Source: Candidatus Methanolliviera sp. GoM_oil
GTDB taxonomy: Archaea; Halobacteriota; Methanoliparia; Methanoliparales; Methanoliparaceae
Assembly (NCBI GenBank): GCA_902158735.1
Contig: CABGHG010000085.1
Coordinates: 1 to 7,214, forward strand
Length of the DNA stretch: 7,214 nt
Reading direction: 5' to 3'
Numbering within the stretch: the stretch's first letter is position 1; every line of letters begins with the position of its first letter. The translations under genes were made by a program, and so were the position numbers. Under the pieces are notes generated by a model. That model searched no databases. It saw only the letters and a program-made list of their open reading frames with translations, and was not told the DNA's origin. Positions 1 through 6,108 of this stretch are shown one piece after another.

Positions 1-241
1 CGGGCTCTGCCAGCGGTATCAGATCAATACCGACGAGCTTATCCTCTCCCCCCAATGCAACGATGGCCTCATCCGCAAAGAGATTCACATTTACCACACG
101 CTCAACGGGATACGGTATCTTAACCCTGTTTCCCAACGAATCCACGATGGTAACAGTCTTCTGAGCATCTGCTTGGGGAACCAAAAGCATGGTGCAGACG
201 ATCATAAATGCAAGCATCATTCCTACAATTTTTTTATTCAT
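1..241 (-). CDS. Partial ABC transporter substrate-binding protein (N-terminal 80 codons), metal-chelate/cobalamin type
   Basis: This is the start of a second periplasmic-binding-type protein and runs off the left edge. The signal peptide is MNKKIVG followed by a hydrophobic run to an AQADAQ-like SPase I site (PQADAQ), with no lipobox Cys at that site. Next comes the PF01497-type opening: TVTIVDSLG, then IPYPVERVVNVN and ALGGEDKLVGID, the classic first strand and helix of class III binding proteins for siderophores, haem and cobalamin. It matches the complete paralogue starting at 3693 at about three quarters of positions by eye, and the signal-peptide DNA is almost identical. The ATG at 239-241 has GAGGT seven bases upstream. 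It lies about 140 bp downstream of the chelatase gene ending at 379, behind its own copy of the shared promoter. Family call is confident; the ligand is unknown. Confidence 0.88.
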   Translation of the reverse strand, partial: MNKKIVGMMLAFMIVCTMLLVPQADAQKTVTIVDSLGNRVKIPYPVERVVNVNLFADEAIVALGGEDKLVGIDLIPLAEP

Positions 242-272
242 CTTTTTTACCTCTTGATTCTTTTGATCTTCT

Positions 273-361
273 ATATTGTTAGGCACACAAATAATCTGCC
301 CTAAAAAAACTCGGTTTTGGATAAAAATCCTAATTAGGTTAGAATATTACCCAAAAACCTA
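273..361 (-). promoter_or_regulatory. Shared promoter/operator, copy 1 (upstream of the partial SBP gene)
   Basis: This block of about 89 bp is nearly identical to 3726-3815 and recognisable again at 5571-5660. Seen directly: a 26-bp dyad at 279-304 with half-sites TTAGGCA and TGCCCTAA; a perfect palindrome GGATAAAAATCC at 319-330, whose minus strand gives a TATA-like TTTTTATC; the palindrome CCTAATTAGG at 329-338; and TTAGGTTAG...ATTACCCAA at 334-354. If the TATA-like core is real, transcription would start near 298, inside the 279-304 dyad, which suits repression. TTAGGTTAG equals one arm of the known DtxR/IdeR consensus, but the other arm is imperfect. A DtxR-like metalloregulator is therefore inference. 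Confidence 0.6.
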
Positions 362-378
362 TATAATTAATCTTTTTC

Positions 379-1803
379 TCAGAGAATATCATCTATCGCC
401 TTAGAAATCTGCTCATAGTATCCTTCGCCGTATCCATCGATCCATCCGTCTGTGATTATTACGTTCATCCCGTCGTACTTGGTGGTCGTCCTGAATTTCT
501 TAAGCCCATCTTCATAGTATATCTCCCATGCAGGTGGACTCACTCCCCAACTATATTCTCTCAGCCCGATCAATGTTTCGTATGCGATATTTCCAACACC
601 GTATGGAACGTTTATGCAGTATTCGTAACCCTCTCCTACCGCCTTATCAGCTGCCTCCGCCACACTCAATATCTCGTTATCTGGATCCATCATCCCCTCG
701 GCCATCTCGTTGTAGGCTTTCAATATGTCAAATTTTCCTTTCCAGTTCTCCACAATATCCAGATCGTATATTGCCTTTTTTGCACCCTCAAATGTAACCT
801 CCGCACTGTGATGATAGGGCTCTTTTCTAGAGTCATAGAAGAGCATATTTGCATAGGGCATTCCGTGGTGATTAAGAATGACGACAACATTTTTGTCGTT
901 CGGAATATTTTTCAGTTCTTCCTCGACCTTCTTCGCCACGCCTTTATTGTACGGCTCTGTTCCACCTATCTGCCCCGATTCGACGATATTAACGTCCAAT
1001 CCCTCCTCTTCTAGATATTCGGATATCCATCTCGCCGGAGACGACGAACCGAAATAGCATACATAACTTTCCGCCAATACGAGATCTTTCACGCCTTCTT
1101 CTCGCACCAACTTTTCAGCCACAATCCTAGCATCTGGAAGACCTGGATAAGGCATCATAAACCCTCTTTTGACGATGATTTTATCTCCATAGCTCTCTTT
1201 TAACTTTGCCTCAGCCTCATCCATTATTTTGAGTTCTCTTTCTGTTGTCGTATCTTTGTGATCGTCGTAACCATGGTAAATATTATACATCATCAAGCCC
1301 ATGTATTCCCAAATATCAGATTCGCTCTTGCCGGGACCATCAGGTGCTAAATAGTAAGAAAATTGAGGCATTATATCGTCGATCTGTCCACCGAACCCCG
1401 GTATTACTCTAAACGTCGAGATGATTGATGGTTCAGAAACCCATTTGTAATCTTTTCCCGCATACGGTCTGCCCCACGCATCTATTAGATTTGGATTTTC
1501 TTTCTCTACTGAGCATGAGGGATCATCTCTATCCACGAGCAACGTACCTTCATCTACCGTCGAAAACACCTTTTCGGCGAGGATGCCCATGAAAGGCATC
1601 ATCATCTTCAACAGATAGTTATTAAAAAAATATTTAAGTCCAACATACGCATCGGCATCGTATTCTTCAGGCATGCCTGTGCCTATCAAGAGCACGCCGA
1701 TTTTATCATCTTGTGGTGCCGCCACGACAAATGGGGATAATAGCGCAAATGATAGGATCGCCACAAAGAGCAGACCAACCAACTTATTCTTCGATCTCTT
1801 CAT
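379..1803 (-). CDS. Exported ferrochelatase-like protein, copy 1 (474 aa)
   Basis: This is a HemH-fold (PF00762-like) chelatase with an N-terminal signal peptide (residues 1-29, VVAA|P), so it should act outside the cytoplasm rather than in normal haem synthesis. KIGVLLIGTGMPEEYDAD (34-51) matches the ferrochelatase opening GVLLxNLGTP. VVVILNHHGMP (306-316) carries the active-site His as H313. EPY (328-330) corresponds to the GDPY stretch. VPYGVG...YETL (399-411) corresponds to the PxGFxxxHxETL region, with the catalytic Glu as E409, but the His two residues before it is Ala here. A Met-rich patch KMMMPFM (66-72) sits where ferrochelatases have the membrane/porphyrin lip. It is longer than usual HemH (about 310-420). 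The start is set by GGAG eight bases upstream of the ATG. It follows the 79-aa membrane gene by 49 bp. The substrate and direction (insertion or removal of metal) are unknown; CbiK/CbiX-type cobaltochelatase is the alternative. Confidence 0.78.
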   Translation of the reverse strand: MKRSKNKLVGLLFVAILSFALLSPFVVAAPQDDKIGVLLIGTGMPEEYDADAYVGLKYFFNNYLLKMMMPFMGILAEKVFSTVDEGTLLVDRDDPSCSVEKENPNLIDAWGRPYAGKDYKWVSEPSIISTFRVIPGFGGQIDDIMPQFSYYLAPDGPGKSESDIWEYMGLMMYNIYHGYDDHKDTTTERELKIMDEAEAKLKESYGDKIIVKRGFMMPYPGLPDARIVAEKLVREEGVKDLVLAESYVCYFGSSSPARWISEYLEEEGLDVNIVESGQIGGTEPYNKGVAKKVEEELKNIPNDKNVVVILNHHGMPYANMLFYDSRKEPYHHSAEVTFEGAKKAIYDLDIVENWKGKFDILKAYNEMAEGMMDPDNEILSVAEAADKAVGEGYEYCINVPYGVGNIAYETLIGLREYSWGVSPPAWEIYYEDGLKKFRTTTKYDGMNVIITDGWIDGYGEGYYEQISKAIDDIL

Positions 1804-2092
1804 ATCCTTTTCTCCACTTATTTTATTTAATTTTTGATTTATTCACTTTTATCTATTCGGCCATAACTTCGGGTAAAACCTTGAAGATAGCCGCTATCAT
1901 ACCCAGTATCATGACGAGTACTCCGATGATCACTATTATGATACCGGCGATCGGCCCGGCGATCCCTGCCATCATTCCTTTCATGAATATCATGAGACCC
2001 CCTATTGAAACGAGTATTCCGATGATGCACGGTATGATGGCATACGCCAACCACTTTGGTAACGCCTTCAATGCCTTCTTATATTCAACCAT
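1715..2092. repeat. Near-identical duplicated block, left copy (79-aa gene plus chelatase signal peptide)
   Basis: This segment matches 5158-5536 with one 1-bp indel and few substitutions. I count about 14 differences over the 240 bp of the 79-aa gene and only about four in the rest. It spans the 79-aa membrane gene, the intergenic 49 bp and the first 29 codons of the chelatase gene. Identity drops sharply at the mature chelatase boundary near 1715. It is part of the larger 3.45-kb tandem duplication. Confidence 0.9.
1853..2092 (-). CDS. Small two-helix membrane protein, copy 1 (79 aa)
   Basis: I do not recognise the family. The protein has a basic N-terminus (KK at 5-6, K9, K13), a first membrane segment at about 16-37 containing a single Cys (C22), a short Gly/Met loop with K38 around 38-47, and a second very hydrophobic segment at about 48-70 rich in Ile, Val and Gly. 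The positive-inside rule suggests both ends are cytoplasmic. GGAG lies 10 bases before the ATG. It differs from the copy at 5297 by three conservative residues (I20L, I30V, I44L). Both copies sit directly upstream of an exported ferrochelatase-like gene (49 and 50 bp), so it is probably the chelatase's membrane partner or anchor (inference). No enzymatic motif is visible. Confidence 0.8.
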   Translation of the reverse strand: MVEYKKALKALPKWLAYAIIPCIIGILVSIGGLMIFMKGMMAGIAGPIAGIIIVIIGVLVMILGMIAAIFKVLPEVMAE

Positions 2093-2130
2093 TTTTACTT
2101 AGCTCCTTTTTTTATTATATTTTTACACCT

Positions 2131-2152
2131 AACACAGCATTCAATGTGTGTT
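2131..2152. other. Inverted repeat between the Met-rich gene and the 79-aa gene
   Basis: AACACA at 2131-2136 pairs with TGTGTT at 2147-2152. Inside it, CAT (2138-2140) pairs with ATG (2144-2146), which gives a nine-pair stem with one bulged G and a three-base loop. It sits in the 70-bp gap between two co-directional genes. On the minus strand it is followed by TTAGG and an AT-rich TATA-like stretch, not by a T-run. It looks more like an RNA processing or stability hairpin, or an operator for an internal promoter, than a terminator. Confidence 0.4.
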
Positions 2153-2162
2153 GCTTCTCATT

Positions 2163-2393
2163 TTATTTTCCAAACATCGCTTTTAGTGCGCCGCACCACA
2201 TAGGTATCATGAAACCAACGAGATCAGACAGTACTCCCGGCTCACACATCCACTCAACCATTCCGCACAATACTTTTGGATTAAGTATAGGCTGTATCAT
2301 CTTTATCATCCCCGGTATGTTAGTGAGCGTCCCCTTCATCATCGGGAACATCGTCATCTCCATAATCAAAATCATTGATTCAAGCATATCCAT
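2163..2393 (-). CDS. Methionine-rich small protein (76 aa), homologue of the 74-aa protein at 6884
   Basis: The family is unrecognised. Fifteen of 76 residues are Met, concentrated at the N-terminus in MxM and MxxM spacing (M1, 3, 7, 11, 13, 15, 18, 19). Features shared with the 74-aa protein are MDM at the start, FPM.KG near 16-21, LT.IPG near 23-28, a Cys-Gly at 43-44, W48-x-C50 and PGVLS at 52-56. C43 and C50 are therefore conserved, and C67 is specific to this copy. There is no signal peptide; the protein is hydrophobic and could be amphipathic or membrane-associated. A strong AGGAGGT precedes the ATG by seven bases, so this is a real gene despite its size. It follows the SBP gene by 37 bp, in the same transcript. 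A metal or tetrapyrrole accessory role is inference from context and Met/Cys content. Confidence 0.78.
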   Translation of the reverse strand: MDMLESMILIMEMTMFPMMKGTLTNIPGMIKMIQPILNPKVLCGMVEWMCEPGVLSDLVGFMIPMWCGALKAMFGK

Positions 2394-2430
2394 ATACGCT
2401 ACCTCCTGTTCACTCGAATATGACCCATAT

Positions 2431-3693
2431 TCACTTTTCCTTTATTTCTTGCGGATATACCCATGTCCCTTTATACCCTTCTAAAACATCCTGTTTTTTT
2501 AACCACTCCGCGTGGAGATCCTCGAGATCAAAATCCTCAAAGCGATCTGGGTAGAGTGCCTTTGCCAGGTAGCAAAGACCCATCGGCCAGCTCGGCGAGA
2601 AAAAAAGGTGCATACTGACGGGAAACACATAAACTCTTCCATTTATCCCCGCATCTGTCGCCTTTATTTCAGAGCGATTCATTATTCCTTCTCTCATATC
2701 CCTCAGAGCGCCTATATCGGCGGCGAATCTCATTTCTGTTTCCTTTAACATTTCTTTCACTTCCTCTTCACTCAACTCTCCGTTCAATATCTTTCTCATC
2801 ATCCCCGGTTTTTTCATCATCCAGCTGAAGGATTTCATCATCGACTTCATGGACATAGACTGACCAATGATCACCTCTGGGTTTCTTTCAATTATCTCTT
2901 CAGAACTGACCATTCTAATCGACATCGCGGAAATTGCCCCTTTCGCTTTTTCACCCCCGAACCCCCCGGACGCAGTGGTACCAAACTCCGCCCCAGTGGG
3001 CATTGCGAATGATGCTCCACCCGTCTCGGAGAAGATATTTCTCCCCCCGGCCATTTCAATGAGTGAGTTTAATGGTGAAGGTTTGCCCATCGTCATATCG
3101 GTAAACATAACTTCCCAATACACCTTAACACGTTCATCAGGCGGTATATCCTTCACTCTCTCTTCGACCATGTTTATATACGAATGGGCAAAATCGAGAT
3201 ACTCCTCTGCCCTCTTCTCTTTTCCGAGTATTATTCCCAGATTTCTCACATCTCGATCGTATGTCTCTGGATCCCAAAAACTCGTACAGACTGGTTTTAT
3301 GCCTGCTTTTTCCATTATCTCTTCAAATCCGGGCGACCACATAAGCTCGCTGGAGTAGATTACCACATCTGGATCCACTTCGATGATCTTCTCGTAGCTC
3401 GGGAAGTGGTGGAAACCGACAACAGGTTTATCCCGTAACGTCGGATAGAACTCGGGGAAAAACTTTATCGACAGATCGACACCGACGACTTTATCCTCCC
3501 CTCCCAACGCGGCGATTGCCTCATTTGCAAAAGTATTCATGTTCACTACACGTTCCACGGGATACGGTATCTCAACCTCTCTTCCCAACGAATCCGTGAT
3601 GGTAACAGTTTTCTGAGCATCTGCTTGGGGAACCAAAAGCATGGTGCAGACGATCATAAATGCAAGCATCGCTCCCACAATTTTTCTATTCAT
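2431..3693 (-). CDS. ABC transporter substrate-binding protein, class III (siderophore/haem/cobalamin type), 420 aa
   Basis: This exported binding protein of the PF01497 (FecB/BtuF/HmuT-like) family would capture a metal chelate or tetrapyrrole for an ABC importer. The signal peptide spans residues 1-26 (ADA|Q), with no lipobox Cys. TVTITDSLGREVEIPYPVERVV (29-50, split domain start), ALGGEDKVVGVD (62-73), PSYEKIIEVDPDVVIY (98-113) and the C-terminal GRVYVFP (352-358) are family hallmarks. GFHHFP (93-98) lies at the expected ligand cleft and offers two His. Two unusual insertions are a Gly-rich stretch at about 224-252 and a Met-rich segment at 280-299 with eight Met in 20 residues. GGAGGT precedes the ATG by seven bases. 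It heads a transcript with the 76-aa Met-rich gene, the 79-aa membrane gene and a chelatase. The ligand cannot be decided from sequence. Confidence 0.9.
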   Translation of the reverse strand: MNRKIVGAMLAFMIVCTMLLVPQADAQKTVTITDSLGREVEIPYPVERVVNMNTFANEAIAALGGEDKVVGVDLSIKFFPEFYPTLRDKPVVGFHHFPSYEKIIEVDPDVVIYSSELMWSPGFEEIMEKAGIKPVCTSFWDPETYDRDVRNLGIILGKEKRAEEYLDFAHSYINMVEERVKDIPPDERVKVYWEVMFTDMTMGKPSPLNSLIEMAGGRNIFSETGGASFAMPTGAEFGTTASGGFGGEKAKGAISAMSIRMVSSEEIIERNPEVIIGQSMSMKSMMKSFSWMMKKPGMMRKILNGELSEEEVKEMLKETEMRFAADIGALRDMREGIMNRSEIKATDAGINGRVYVFPVSMHLFFSPSWPMGLCYLAKALYPDRFEDFDLEDLHAEWLKKQDVLEGYKGTWVYPQEIKEK

Positions 3694-3725
3694 CTTTTTT
3701 ACCTCCGATTTTTTGCTGTTTTATA

Positions 3726-3815
3726 ATATTGTTAGGCACACAAATAATCTGCCCTAAAAAAACTCGGTTTTGGATAAAAATCTTAATTAGGTTAGAATAT
3801 TACCCAAAAACCTAT
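3726..3815 (-). promoter_or_regulatory. Shared promoter/operator, copy 2 (upstream of the complete SBP gene)
   Basis: This matches 273-361 with about one substitution over the shared core, at a constant offset of 3453 bases. The 26-bp TTAGGCA/TGCCCTAA dyad is at 3732-3757, its near edge 38 bases from the start codon as in copy 1. The TATA-like palindrome is GGATAAAAATCT at 3772-3783 (one arm base changed), and TTAGGTTAG...ATTACCCAA is at 3787-3807. The right end abuts the 3' end of chelatase copy 2, whose stop is at 3831. Confidence 0.6.
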
Positions 3816-3830
3816 AATTCAGCCTTTTTC

Positions 3831-5246
3831 TCAGAGAAGACCGTCTATCGCCTTAGAAATCTGTTCATAGTATCCTTCGGCGTATCCATCGATCCATCCG
3901 TCCGTGATCACCACGTTCATCCCGTCATATTCGAACTCTGTTCTGTACTTCCTGAGGTCATCTTCGTAGTATTCTTCCCACGCCGGAGATTCCAATCCCC
4001 AGCCTTCCTCTCTAAGTCCGAACAACGTCTCGTATCCAGAATTTCCAACCTCGTATGGAACGTCTATACAGTACTCGTAATTCTCCTTTACCGCTTTATC
4101 GGCTGCCTCTCTAACGCTCAATATCTTGTTATCCGGATCCATCGATCCTTCTGACATCTCGGTGTACGCCTTCCAAACGTCTATCTTTCCATCCCAGTTC
4201 TTCACGATATTTAGATCGTATATCGCCTTCTCTGCCCCTTCAAATGTAATATCTGCATATCGATGGTATGGCTCACATCCCCAGTCATAGATGACCATAT
4301 TCGAACAAGGCATTCCGTGATGATTTAGGATGACGACGACGTCTCTCTCGTTTGGTATCTTTTTCAGCTCTTCCTCGACCTTCTTTGCGACACCTCTATT
4401 ATACGCGTCCGTTCCACCTATCTGACCAGAAGTGATGATATTTACGTTCAACCCCTTCTCTTCGAGATATTCAGGTATCTCTCCAGCCGGATGCTCGAAC
4501 TCTGAAAATGTGACATAAGCTTCCGCCAACACGAGGTCTTTCACACCTTCTTTTGCCAATTTCTCTGCTGAAACTCTGAAATCTGGAAAACCTGGACGAG
4601 CCGCGCCAAACCCTCTCTTGATGATTATTTCATCTCCGTATTTCTCCTTCAACTTTGCCTCGGTATAGTCCAGTATCCTAAGTTCTCTCTCTTCGCCAGG
4701 ATCGTGGTTATCCATCTTTTGATAGAGATCATACATGCTCAAGTTAAAGTATTCCCAAAAGTCTGATTCCCCCTTGCCGGGTCCATCCGGTGTTAAATAG
4801 TAAGAAAACTGGGGCATCATATCGCCGACCATCGGTATCGAGCCTAAGACCGAGATTAACGACTTGGAGACCCACCTATAATCCTTCCCTTCGTAAGGTC
4901 TCCCCCATGCATCGATCAGATTTGGATCTTCTTTCTCCACTAAACAAAGGGGGTCATCTCTATCCACAAGCAGTGTTCCTGAATCTGCAGCCAACGCCTT
5001 TTTGATGATCGGTGACATAAAAGGCATCCCCATCATCTTCATTCCGGCATCCATGTAGTTGCCCAGAAAATTTTTCCATCCAACGTACATATCGGCGTCG
5101 TATCTTTCCGGCTCACCGATACCTATCAGTAGCACGCCGACCTTTTCTTCTGGCTCTGGTGCCGCCACGACAAATGGGGATAATAGCGCAAATGATAGGA
5201 TCGCCACAAAGAGCAGACCAACCAACTTATTCTTCGATCTCTTCAT
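3831..5246 (-). CDS. Exported ferrochelatase-like protein, copy 2 (471 aa)
   Basis: This paralogue of the chelatase at 379-1803 has an identical 30-residue N-terminus with signal peptide, and a mature part matching at about 60-65% by eye. GVLLIGIGEPE (37-47) is the ferrochelatase-type opening. A Met-rich patch lies at 69-77. ILNHHGMP (306-313) contains the active-site His H310, EPY is at 325-327, and GNSGYETL (401-408) contains the catalytic-type Glu E406, again without the His two residues earlier. C314 and C324 flank the active-site region and are absent from copy 1, so the two may prefer different metals or ligands (inference). A TTG in frame at 5273 could extend the protein by nine codons. 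I reject it because copy 1 has TTA there and GGAG sits eight bases before the ATG at 5246. It lies 50 bp after the 79-aa membrane gene. Confidence 0.78.
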   Translation of the reverse strand: MKRSKNKLVGLLFVAILSFALLSPFVVAAPEPEEKVGVLLIGIGEPERYDADMYVGWKNFLGNYMDAGMKMMGMPFMSPIIKKALAADSGTLLVDRDDPLCLVEKEDPNLIDAWGRPYEGKDYRWVSKSLISVLGSIPMVGDMMPQFSYYLTPDGPGKGESDFWEYFNLSMYDLYQKMDNHDPGEERELRILDYTEAKLKEKYGDEIIIKRGFGAARPGFPDFRVSAEKLAKEGVKDLVLAEAYVTFSEFEHPAGEIPEYLEEKGLNVNIITSGQIGGTDAYNRGVAKKVEEELKKIPNERDVVVILNHHGMPCSNMVIYDWGCEPYHRYADITFEGAEKAIYDLNIVKNWDGKIDVWKAYTEMSEGSMDPDNKILSVREAADKAVKENYEYCIDVPYEVGNSGYETLFGLREEGWGLESPAWEEYYEDDLRKYRTEFEYDGMNVVITDGWIDGYAEGYYEQISKAIDGLL

Positions 5247-5536
5247 ATCCTTTTCTCCACTTATTTTATTCAATTTTTGATTTATTCACCTTTTAGCTAT
5301 TCGGCCATAACTTCGGGCAAAACCTTGAAGATAGCCGCTATCATACCCAGTATCATGACGAGTACTCCTATGATCACTATTATGATACCGGCGATCGGCC
5401 CGGCGAGTCCTGCCATCATTCCTTTCATGAATATCATGAGGCCTCCAACTGAAACGAGTATTCCGATGATGCACGGTAGAATCGCGTATGCCAACCACTT
5501 TGGTAACGCCTTCAATGCCTTTTTATATTCAACCAT
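5158..5536. repeat. Near-identical duplicated block, right copy (79-aa gene plus chelatase signal peptide)
   Basis: This is the partner of 1715-2092, about 94-97% identical by direct comparison, including intergenic DNA. The boundary at 5158 coincides with the end of the chelatase signal-peptide codons, after which the two paralogues diverge strongly. Confidence 0.9.
5297..5536 (-). CDS. Small two-helix membrane protein, copy 2 (79 aa)
   Basis: It has the same architecture as the copy at 1853-2092: basic N-terminus, membrane segments at about 16-37 and 48-70, and a single Cys at 22. Only three conservative residue changes separate them. A GTG in frame at 5545 would add three codons, but it overlaps the GGAG (5545-5548) that serves the ATG at 5536 with eight-base spacing, and the paralogue starts at the equivalent ATG. 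Here it is the first gene after the third copy of the shared promoter (dyad 39 bases upstream) and is followed after 50 bp by chelatase copy 2. The pair membrane protein plus chelatase is thus a unit that can be transcribed without the SBP. Confidence 0.8.
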   Translation of the reverse strand: MVEYKKALKALPKWLAYAILPCIIGILVSVGGLMIFMKGMMAGLAGPIAGIIIVIIGVLVMILGMIAAIFKVLPEVMAE

Positions 5537-5570
5537 TTTTATCACTCCTTTTTGAGTTGTATCCTATGGC

Positions 5571-5660
5571 AACGTTAGGCATACAAATAATCTGCCCTAA
5601 AAAGGCTCTGTTTTAGATAAAAATCTTAACTTTGTTAGGATTTAAGGAAAAAACCTATAA
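5571..5660 (-). promoter_or_regulatory. Shared promoter/operator, copy 3 (upstream of the 79-aa membrane gene)
   Basis: This is a more diverged copy of the elements at 273 and 3726, in front of a different gene. The 26-bp dyad is kept at 5575-5600 with one base changed. The TATA-like palindrome is AGATAAAAATCT at 5615-5626: both arms changed relative to copy 1, so symmetry is preserved. Upstream, the TTAGGTTAG element is replaced by CTTAAC-ttt-GTTAGG at 5625-5639. In 5661-5780, toward the YgbA-family gene, I see nothing convincing. Confidence 0.55.
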
Positions 5661-5780
5661 ACAGATTTAAAAATAAATGGCTTTCTTGTGCAACGAGGCT
5701 GTGCATCTCATAGCATCTGTTATCTGATGTTGTCACAGCTATAATTGGCTTTCACCTTTATAGAGACAATTGTCCTTAAA

Positions 5781-6092
5781 TTACAAAATGAAGTGTAAAA
5801 TTGCAAGGATTGGATGATATAGCATCATTCTTGTGCCTGAGTAACGCATTACCGCCTCAATTTTATCTTTCATCACTGGTTTGTAGCAACCACCGATTGG
5901 ACATTTCGCACATCTTGGTTTCTTACCCTTCTCATCACGAAAACGGCATTTATCTAGTCTATTATAAGCATACTCTAACAGAATATTTGGATCATTGCAA
6001 AGTTCTGAATTTGTATGTTGTCGACAATATATTTCAACCATTACATAAAGGGTCTTTTTCTCTATCTCTTTTCTTTTATTCATAGAAACCAT
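5781..6092 (-). CDS. YgbA/nitrous oxide-stimulated promoter family protein (103 aa)
   Basis: This matches my knowledge of the small YgbA_NO family (PF11756), whose E. coli member is linked to the NO stress response and whose biochemistry is poorly defined. Visible hallmarks are EIYCRQHH-like EIYCRQH near 20-26, C32, LLEYAYNRLDKC (38-49), the Cys cluster KPRCAKCPIGGCYKP (58-72, C61/C64/C69), and VMRYSGTRMMLYHPILAI (81-98). The six Cys suggest a metal or Fe-S site (inference). Length is normal for the family, so the gene looks intact. The ATG at 6092 has AGGA six bases upstream; an ATG at 6083 is less well placed. It is co-directional with the chelatase cluster but separated from it by 235 bp and the shared promoter, so it is probably not part of that regulon. 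Confidence 0.82.
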   Translation of the reverse strand: MVSMNKRKEIEKKTLYVMVEIYCRQHTNSELCNDPNILLEYAYNRLDKCRFRDEKGKKPRCAKCPIGGCYKPVMKDKIEAVMRYSGTRMMLYHPILAILHFIL

Positions 6093-6108
6093 AGAAATTC
6101 CTGTATTG

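Noticed and set aside
1839..2054. His/Arg-rich 71-codon minus-strand frame overlapping the 79-aa gene, also present at 5286-5498
   Set aside because: It is an out-of-frame shadow of the 79-aa gene. It recurs only because the DNA is duplicated, and it has no ribosome site.
2056..2484. Plus-strand open frames across the array, such as this one and those at 2867-3358 and 3660-4154
   Set aside because: They lie antisense to well-supported minus-strand genes, have low-complexity composition and lack convincing ribosome sites.
5247..5273. Nine-codon N-terminal extension of chelatase copy 2 from a TTG
   Set aside because: The paralogue has TTA at the same position, and GGAG eight bases before the internal ATG plus a clean signal peptide support the start at 5246.
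273..5660. Three repeated blocks considered as a CRISPR array or IS ends
   Set aside because: The copies are kilobases apart at fixed positions before start codons, with no spacers, transposase or terminal repeats.
5765..5774. GACAATTGTC palindrome just past the YgbA-family stop
   Set aside because: It is a 10-bp palindrome without flanking symmetry or recurrence and is likely chance.
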